From the NCBI GenBank assembly GCA_003008705.1, contig PDUO01000001.1:1729694-1793693 (forward strand): DNA of 64,000 bases, given 5' to 3'. Below the pieces are notes generated by a model. The model made no database searches. It saw only the letters and a list, made by a program, of their open reading frames with translations, and was not told where the DNA came from. Of this stretch, positions 56,861 through 64,000 are shown in pieces. Source of the DNA: Pezicula radicicola (Eukaryota > Ascomycota > Leotiomycetes > Helotiales > Dermateaceae). Within the stretch, counting starts at the first letter, position 1, and the number at the start of each line of letters is the position of its first letter. A program made the position numbers and the translations under genes.

Positions 56861-59235
56861 CAATTTCCACTAAGTCGTAGTTCAATAACTTGCGAGTGTA
56901 CATGTTTTAAGGGACCAGGTCTGTATACAAGCCGCATGCACTTATATAAGAAAGATAATATACTAATCTACGTTTTTAGCTAACAGAAGATACCCTATAG
57001 GTATTCTAGGTCTAAAAGAGTCATCACATCTAGATTTCATCTATTAGGTTTCGGCTCAACTATCTATCTAAATAAACCCCTGCTACATACTACAAATTAT
57101 TATTCTCTAATTACAAATTGATTATAAAACACCTAAAGTGTATGTTTATTTCTGTGAGACTATAGCCTCGTGCGCTACATCTGATTTTGAATTCTAGTAG
57201 CCGGGTCTTTTGACAGGTTTACATTAGGTACGAACGAAGAATGCTGAACATTTTCTACAGCGCTGTAGTGTGGATAGAGAGAGGTGAGCAGAGCTCAACC
57301 TTCTCAACCAGAAAAGAAGAAGGGGGAAAAAGGGGGAAAAGAACCCAAAAGTATACATAAAAAGAGACCCGCGCTCCTCCCGTCTCTAACTCCCCTCTTC
57401 TCACTCCATTACATCACAAATAATTTTTCTCTCCAAGTCAAACATACCTCCATAAACCTTCCAATTCCCATCCAAGGTCACTTTCTCGTTCCTGCATCAA
57501 TCAATCAATTACTTACACTACTTGCTCTTCTCAACAATAAAGCTTTCCTACTCTATAAATAGTTCCGTTATAGCAATAATAACTATATTTACAACTGCCG
57601 ACCGCTCTACTCATCTCTGCTCCCATTACTAAGTTAATTACCCATCCGTTATAACAACTTCATTAGAGATCTCCTACTTATGTTATCAGATTTTAAAGAT
57701 TCTAAGCCTGATTAATATAGGACCACTATAAAGTGCGATACAACATATACAAATCCCTAATCAAACTCTAAGATAAGTAAATCCATTCCTATATATACAC
57801 CTACAAAGCATACAGTACATCCTACATCCTACAAAATACAACACAATACCAATACCATAAGTAATAAACATTAACAAACACTCAAAGACTCAGAGTTCAA
57901 ACAATTGATATACTTAAAAGTTAAAGTACCTACCACAGTCATCCATCCATCCCTAATTAAATACAATATTTCCCACCACCATACGTACCAAAAAACAATG
58001 TTCCATTCCAAACATCTCATCAAGACACATATAGTAGTATATACTCACTCTATCTATATAAACCCCCAACACCATAATTACACCCCTCTTCTAGAATAAA
58101 GTCAACTTAATCAACAAAAAAAAATTAAAATAAAGATTTTCAAACTAAAATACAAAGGATATATATATATAGGCTAAGTTTTACGTATTTTTTTCTATTC
58201 TGGGAGTCAATCATACCGGCTTACTTCAGCTAACTAATAATGGTTAGACTGGCTACGAAGTATACTCGTACATACGAAGGTATAAAACATCGATTGAAAA
58301 CTTGTGTCCACGGGGCCTAGGACCATATTTTATGGACGGAGAATAGGTTAGGTAAGGTAAGGGAGGTCGTAAATTAGAGATTCTTGTTCATTAGTTGAAA
58401 TCTTAGTATATAACTAGTAGGTACCGTACAAATTGGTTTATAAGAGACTATTTTGATTAGGACAAGTTAGTTGCTAAAATCAAGTAAGTTACCCAAATCA
58501 AATGAGTTACCCAAGTCAAGTGAGTCAACCAAGTCAAAATGATCTCTTATAAACCAATCTGTACGGTAACTAGAAATTGAATTAAGGGTATTATAGCTAC
58601 CCACAAACGAAGGTAGTAAACGCTAACTATTGAATACTAACAGCAAATTAAATTAACCCTCTATGAGCAAAAACAAAGTATTGGTATTTGCATGAAAAGA
58701 ATTGTAATTACGGCTAGTAAGGTGCAAGGGAACGACCAACTAGCAACGTATGATAACTACCATTTTGCCGTTGCAAAAGAAGTATCAACAAGAAAAGAAA
58801 GTTCATAAGTCATCTTTTTCATCCCTCTCAAGCAAAAGGTTTTTTCTTCCGACAATTGCCAGCCATTGTCTTTTGCCTGCGCCTTCTTCTCGCCGCCTTG
58901 CCAATACTTGATAGCCAAGCCACTCATAGAAAGTTCTGAGCAATTTCATAAAAACCGAAAACCGAAAACCGAAAAGCGCCAAGCGTACAGTCCTGCTCCC
59001 TTAAAATCATATAGGTATCACCAGCTATTATAGCTGTTGTTTCATGCTCATGTTGTGTCGTATCCGTATCCTTTGTCCGCTTCCTCAAAAATCCGTCCAG
59101 TGTAAACAGACAGTCTGTGCCATTTTCACGTTAAACTCCTTCGACTTCCTGTCGAGATGCAAAAACAGGCAGGTGAAATCAAATCAAATCTGCAACGACT
59201 TGAACAAAAAAGGGAAAAACATGCGTGTTTCCGCC
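56861..59235. other. AT-rich block, right flank of the mariner element
   Basis: AT-rich DNA without genes. It contains a palindromic CTACAGCGCTGTAG at about 57254-57267, a TATATA tract near 58160, and the inverted-repeat element at 58423-58567. Confidence 0.5.
58423..58567. mobile_element. MITE-like element with 34-bp inverted repeats
   Basis: The left arm starts ACCGTACAAATTGGTTTATA (58423-58456). The right arm (58534-58567) is its reverse complement with about three differences. The 77-bp interior consists of degenerate tandem units such as CAAGTGAGTTACCCAAGTCA. AACTAG occurs just outside both arms (58412-58417, 58567-58572), possibly marking the insertion site. It is non-coding. The interior motif matches the degenerate repeats scattered in the 18.9, 37.9-40.3 kb tracts. 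Confidence 0.65.
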
Positions 59236-60066
59236 CTAATCCATGTAAAAATCTCCCTTTAGGATACGCTCCTGGAACGCATCCGGCTTTCTGATCTCTC
59301 TAGGGGCACTGGCGGCAGGAATTGCTGCGGGAGGAGTTGACATCTCACTAACGCTCTTAGCGCGTTCATGAGGCATCTGCATAGCCTTGTTATTGTTTGG
59401 AGAGGCAGAAAAGGAAGGGCGTTGCTGCTGGGAGACTGAGCTCTCAGCGCGGGACCTAAGCTGCTCCGACCAGTTGAAGCCACTTTCACCTAGACGAGCG
59501 GTTGACAAGTCAGATGCTGTTCTGGGCTTTGATTGCGTGCTTGCCTGTGATTGGGACTGAGAATATTCTCCACCACCTCCTCGACCACCAGAAGGAATTG
59601 TAGGAAGAGGGGCAGATGTAGTATAAGAGGGGTTTCTACCAACTGCTCCGGGGCTATTTCCATTGGGCCCTCGAACGGTGCGAAGTGCTTGTGCTCCGAA
59701 GGACATGCGGCGTGCGAAGGGTGTCGTGGGCTGGCTGCGACCGGGACCATCGTCGTCGTCGATAGCATTCTCGTCAATCGACTCGGATCCGGCTGTAGAC
59801 GCGCTGCCTCGTCGGGCTGAGAAAGGGAATGGTGATGGTTGGGTGGGAGAAGTTCCGGAGAGTCCGAGAGTCGAGATGGACATACGTCGTCGTTGATCTT
59901 GGGCTGCAGCGGTTGTGATGGGACCGGGGAATGGCGCCGTGGGAGCTCCAGCTGTGCTGTTTGACCGACCGAAGAGCTTGTCAAAGGTCTGGGACGTGAT
60001 GGAGCCTCGACGTTGGCGACCGTTGGGAGAGGCATCGGCTGGTGGGGAGTTCTCGTTGTTGGACAT
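59236..60066 (-). CDS. Conserved fungal serine-rich protein of unknown function, 276 aa
   Basis: A single-exon frame with ATG at 60066. The protein is Ser/Thr/Pro/Gly-rich and mostly disordered, with repeated R-R-x-S-type phosphorylation sites: Q-R-R-G-S-I-T-S, R-R-R-M-S-I-S-T-L-G-L-S-G, A-R-R-G-S-A-S-T and A-R-R-M-S-F-G-A. These fit basophilic kinases such as PKA. It ends in a conserved block, G-F-N-W-S-E-Q-L-R-S-R-A-E then Q-E-R-I-L-K-G-D-F-Y-M-D. From memory, this N-terminal L-F-G-R-S-N-S-T-A-G-A and the C-terminal block recur in hypothetical proteins across filamentous ascomycetes, but no experimental role is known to me. A phosphorylation-controlled adaptor is a guess. No membrane or enzymatic domain is visible. 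Confidence 0.82.
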   Translation of the reverse strand: MSNNENSPPADASPNGRQRRGSITSQTFDKLFGRSNSTAGAPTAPFPGPITTAAAQDQRRRMSISTLGLSGTSPTQPSPFPFSARRGSASTAGSESIDENAIDDDDGPGRSQPTTPFARRMSFGAQALRTVRGPNGNSPGAVGRNPSYTTSAPLPTIPSGGRGGGGEYSQSQSQASTQSKPRTASDLSTARLGESGFNWSEQLRSRAESSVSQQQRPSFSASPNNNKAMQMPHERAKSVSEMSTPPAAIPAASAPREIRKPDAFQERILKGDFYMD

Positions 60067-62494
60067 GATGGGCAGTTATGGTGTTGTTTGCTTATCCGGC
60101 TGTTGCGGGAAGATATCGTTGAAGTTGAAGTTGTTTGTGTTGTAGCAACGGACCTTCAGCTGGAATATTCAGCCTCAGGGTTCTTGAGTAACGTTTGGTG
60201 GGCTTCAGACGGCGTCCTTTGTGGCCTAGGATAATGCCCGTTCGCGGCGGTGGATGTGAATCGTGTAGTTTCCTTATATGGGTGAGGGGCGGTGGACTTA
60301 TTTGTAGTGGGGGAATGCTGGGGAAAAGAGAAGTCGTGAGAATGGATCGTCAGGTTTTGGAGCCACGCCTCCTCTGGTGGTGTTGGATGTAAGGGGGGGG
60401 AGCGGTATCAGAGTTGAGAGGAGGAATTGGGTATTATCATGGAAAGAATGATGATAGTATAGTACGATGGAAGGAATGAGATAAAGAGGGGGGGAGAAGT
60501 GATTGGTAGAGAGTAGTAGAGAGAAGGTCCAAAAGAAGGTCAAAGGACGACTCGCGCCCACGGCCTGAAGCGACGACGAAAGGCTGCGGACAGGGGTGCC
60601 GGCAGGTCTTCTTATTGGGGTCGCGTCCTCTCATACGTCACTTACAACTTAGTGTAGAGACTAAGACACGTAGCGTAGAATTAGAGTGTGGGGTCAGAGG
60701 CAACTTTTCCTTTATGGTCCTAGCGTGCTGCCTAACCTAGAGCTAATGTGACGGCGGTGTGGTGGTTGATGCTTTGAAACCATGATGGTCCCAATGCTCC
60801 AAATGCCCAAACCGCCCCCCCTACCCCCTTTCTCGCCTGATGGATGTCTGCAACGACAACTCGTAGCGGCAACACCAGAAATAACCCACATACCACCATA
60901 ACTTTTCTCGTGCTTCTCATGCTTCCCCCCCGCATCACCTCATGGTATCGACATTTATCAGTCCATATTGGTACCACTGATACCACTTTAACCATCGTAT
61001 TCCATCATCTTCCCACACTCGCTCTATGCAAGTCACTCGATTGCCGTCAGATCGTCTATCAAATCATGCCGGTACCCGCGGACCCCCTGTTCGCAGATCA
61101 ACTCAGCTTCGTTTTCGCCCCTAGATCTGACACTGACTACCTGTGTACCGTACGAGGACGGTCTTCATAGCCGTCTAGACTCTTGCAAAAATGTGGTAAT
61201 AATAAGACCACTTACGCCTTCTGGATTACCCATCAAAGCGTCAAGTTTAACTGCCTCGAAAAACGAAGTGTGTCGAAGTATAACCTGTGGCATATCATGC
61301 ATCACCTACAGGTATGCGTGGTACGAAGTATGCCAATAATCTTCGACCCTCCAAGTTTTTAGCATTTCTGCAGAGCATGACTCTCATGAGGAGGAGGACC
61401 TTCACCCACTTTTGACTTTACCTCGGATGAAGTATATCTGCATTCAAAACACATTTTTGGGCGTGGCGGCCATTTGGGGAAAGGTTAAGTGGTGATTTGC
61501 ACGTCCCGCAGAGGCCGCACACGAGTGGTATAGATAAGGATAGGCAGCTTAAAACGTTATCCTAAGCGCTATAAGCAGCCTTCTTCAGGCAATTTTCTCG
61601 TCGTATTCCAAATATGAAGCATCAATATCCTTATCGGCTTCATGGAATTGGCTGTCCGGTACTTCAATAAGGTATCTCATTGCGGCTGTCTCGAGTGTAT
61701 TCGTCCTACTTTACGCGGCAGGTGCGTGGATGCCTGTACTGTACGGTACTCAACAGAAATATCGAACCAGGTCGTTGAAGTGGAGTCTGGGGTTCAATTC
61801 TTAAATTGTCGCAGACTCGTAGCTTGAAATGCGGGAGCTACCCATTTCGCCTACAATTGCTTACTCTTGCTGTCAGACTGTCACCATTTACCAGGTTACT
61901 GTATGAATCGCATGTCAACTTTCTTTATCCCCAGTTCCCAGATTCCAAAATCTCCTAGATCAAGACTCTCCTAATCGAATTCTTCAAGGGAAGATAGGTA
62001 GATAGCAGAACAAATACATACTTTCATTTTACATTCTAACAGCTCCAACATATTAAATTATAATTTCCCATAGTTCAGTTCTCATAAAGGTGGATAGGTA
62101 GGTACTGAATTGACTCGGGTTAAAAAAAGCTAATACAACCTATTTCCTCAGAGAGAGTTTTCCAAAATTTCAAATGCTTAGGGTATCGGGGAGGATATAC
62201 TTTTCAAAAAAGACAAAAAAGTTAAATAAGAAAAATACTAACTACTGTATCATGACACTTTACTCCCCAAGATTCAACCTAGCTCTCTTCCCCTCCCTAA
62301 CCTTATTAACGAACGGCCTTAAGCGATACAATATAAGATACCTTGGGTAGGTACAGTACCGTACACAAGCAAATCATTATTACCAACTGCTTATCATTTC
62401 CCAGAAAATTAGATCATTAATTAATTCCAAGGCATGAATGAAATATTTGTTTATTAATCTACATCTCCTACCGTGCCACCACCAATACTTCTGT
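60067..62494. other. Intergenic, no gene recognised
   Basis: The first few hundred bases upstream of 60066 are the likely promoter and leader of the serine-rich gene (TC/AG-rich at about 60360-60520). The remainder has short open frames only and becomes AT-rich beyond about 61900. Confidence 0.5.
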
Positions 62495-62699
62495 ACCGTA
62501 GAATCCAAGCAAATTCGCTTTGCGGGGATCTGCCTAGCAAAAACCCTTGAAAAGTGAGGCTTCTCACGCCTTAACTGAGGGTTTGACAGTAGTTCAGAGC
62601 TTTTTAAGGCTTGAAATAGCGCGATTCTCTTTAGTTTTGAGAGTATATTACAGGGCAGACCCCCGCTATTGAATAGCGAATTTGCTTGGATTCTACGGT
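62495..62699. mobile_element. MITE-like element, 205 bp, perfect 25-bp inverted repeats
   Basis: ACCGTAGAATCCAAGCAAAT plus five more bases at 62495-62519 is the exact reverse complement of 62675-62699. After a small gap, similarity continues inward (GCGGGGATCTGCC against GCGGGGGTCTGCC). The interior is non-coding with a TTAAGGC/GCCTTAA inverted pair. The ends begin ACCGTA like those of the element at 58423. No obvious target duplication is seen. It lies about 140 bp downstream of the homocysteine methyltransferase stop. Confidence 0.75.
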
Positions 62700-62835
62700 C
62701 CCAATGATACTATAAAAAGGTTATGGAAAGGAATTTAATAAGAAATAATCATTCATGTGATCATCTGCCATTCCTTCGTAAAATATGCACAAGGCACTTT
62801 ATATTTAAAAATATCATCCAAATTAAAATAAAGAT

Positions 62836-64000
62836 CTAAACATGATCTATCCTCTTTCGTAACGCAGCAATATCTTTAGGCGTCGTTTTACAACAACCAC
62901 CTACAATAATTGATTTCCAGAGTCCTCGATCCTTTGCCTTGTTTACGATGTCGAAAATTCTTTGATCCCATGGAAGCTATTACTATAGTTAGTAATGATC
63001 CATTATCCAATTAATCATTAGACTAGATGTTAGAAGCCAGATTGTTAAACTTACCACACTTCTTCCATTCTCATCTTTAATCTCCCAGGTTTGTGTAGTG
63101 GTATTATATACCTCTCCATTAGTACCATCAGGATAAATTACCAGTGCCGGCCACTCCTGAATCTCTCCAGTCGTAATTAACTCCGTAATTGCAGTTTCGA
63201 ATTCCGCGATGATTCCCTCCACCTTTGCGATCTTGGTACAGTTGAGACCCACGCCCGTTGGTCTACCTGCACCTTGTTTCTCACCTAACATAGCCTCAAC
63301 AACATCTTTCACAGAACTACCATCCGGTAACGTCGTACCCTCGCCAGGAAAAACACAACTAATCCACCATTCCTCCACCCTCTTACCTTCCACCTCAAGA
63401 TTCCCAATAACTTCCCTCACAGCAATCACTTCCTGCAATAAAGGTAGTGTTTCAAAAGCCACATATCCAATCTCCCCCCAACAAGTATCTTCAGAAACAA
63501 AAACATTAATCCTTCTCTTATGCCACTCTCTTAATCCCTCAACACCTAATCTCTCTTCATCATACTTCCCACTATATTCCTGACCTGGTATCATCGTAGC
63601 TCCATAAGCACCTAAACTCAACGCCAATTTCCCTTCTCCTTCTCGTCGTCCAGCATTTCGAAATGCTTGTCTCGCTATCGTTACCGCATTCCTCATATGC
63701 CTCTCAGCATCCCCCTCTTCTGTACATCCTTCCGAGGCAAACCCTTTGAATGATGCCTGATAGGTATCTGTGAGTAAGATATCGGAACCGGCAGCTGCGA
63801 AACTCGTTTCTTCAACAAATTAGTACTATGTCTTTTCTTAAAGAGTAAGTGTAAGAGCCGTGAGACAGTGTTTCAAGGGCATGAGAATAAAGAAATATGT
63901 TGCGTACGGCAGGTGAGGAGTGTGGTGGGGGAGGTAAGAAGAAGTGAGGATGACCAGAGTGGTGTATTGGAATCGAAGATGCAGGCGTGTTCGTCTGCTA
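62836..64000 (-). CDS. Homocysteine S-methyltransferase (partial, 5' end beyond window)
   Basis: Exons visible on the minus strand: from the window edge to 63908, 63055-63809 and 62836-62976, giving about 329 C-terminal residues. Splice signals GTACGC...GAAG and GTAAGT...TAATAG join in frame. The enzyme transfers a methyl group from S-methylmethionine or S-adenosylmethionine to homocysteine, forming methionine (Mht1/Sam4 group). Key features are D-I-L-L-T-D-T-Y-Q-A-S-F, L-S-L-G-A-Y-G-A, the zinc-ligand cysteine in G-V-G-L-N-C-T, and the paired zinc cysteines in V-G-G-C-C-K-T-T-P near the C-terminus. The first exon shows W-S-S-S-L-L, also typical of the family N-terminus, so only a short part is missing. 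All zinc ligands are present and no lesion is seen. Confidence 0.92.

Overview
The window is nuclear DNA of a filamentous ascomycete. Genes carry many short GT-AG introns (about 50-150 bp, often with a CTAAC/CTGAC-type branch site), and the gene set includes a HET-domain remnant, a PLAC8 protein, Zn2Cys6 regulators, a Bem3-type RhoGAP and a mitochondrial ribosomal protein. A transposase has decayed by C-to-T transitions in the manner of repeat-induced point mutation (RIP). The overall flavour suits Leotiomycetes (Helotiales), but that placement is inference. Exon coordinates below were worked out by hand from splice signals and reading-frame continuity.

Left part (1-7.6 kb): a decayed dienelactone hydrolase (minus), an intact PAQR/hemolysin-III membrane protein, a decayed HET-domain gene, a mitochondrial small-subunit protein with a superoxide-dismutase fold, and a SAM-PH protein (minus). 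A 7.6 kb stretch without a recognisable gene follows, leading into a Zn2Cys6 regulator resembling the Pro1/NosA/RosA developmental group (15.2-17.4 kb).

Centre (19-34 kb): a PLAC8 protein (minus), an FMN-dependent alpha-hydroxy-acid oxidase (minus) that shares a divergent promoter region with a ten-exon zinc alcohol dehydrogenase, an unrecognised 415-aa protein, a second zinc alcohol dehydrogenase that is broken (minus), and a membrane-anchored histidine acid phosphatase.

35-44 kb: an unrecognised low-complexity protein is followed head-to-tail by an unusual gene with two homeodomain-like modules, both lacking the invariant Asn51, and a C-terminal zinc cluster with an expanded first loop. 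An AT-rich repeat tract (37.9-41.3 kb) comes next, with a minisatellite, diverged repeat copies and an inverted-repeat element, then a C2H2 zinc-finger gene (minus).

Right part (44.6-64 kb): the large PX-PH-RhoGAP gene (Bem3 type, minus), a gene-poor stretch, an AT-rich block (53.8-58.9 kb) with a complete but RIP-inactivated Tc1/mariner element and a MITE-like inverted-repeat element, a conserved fungal serine-rich protein of unknown function (minus), a second MITE-like element, and a homocysteine S-methyltransferase running off the right edge.

Most novel candidates: the double homeodomain/zinc-cluster gene (36889-37867), the MITE whose interior matches a degenerate repeat scattered through the AT-rich tracts, and the two-frame 5' region of the RhoGAP gene.
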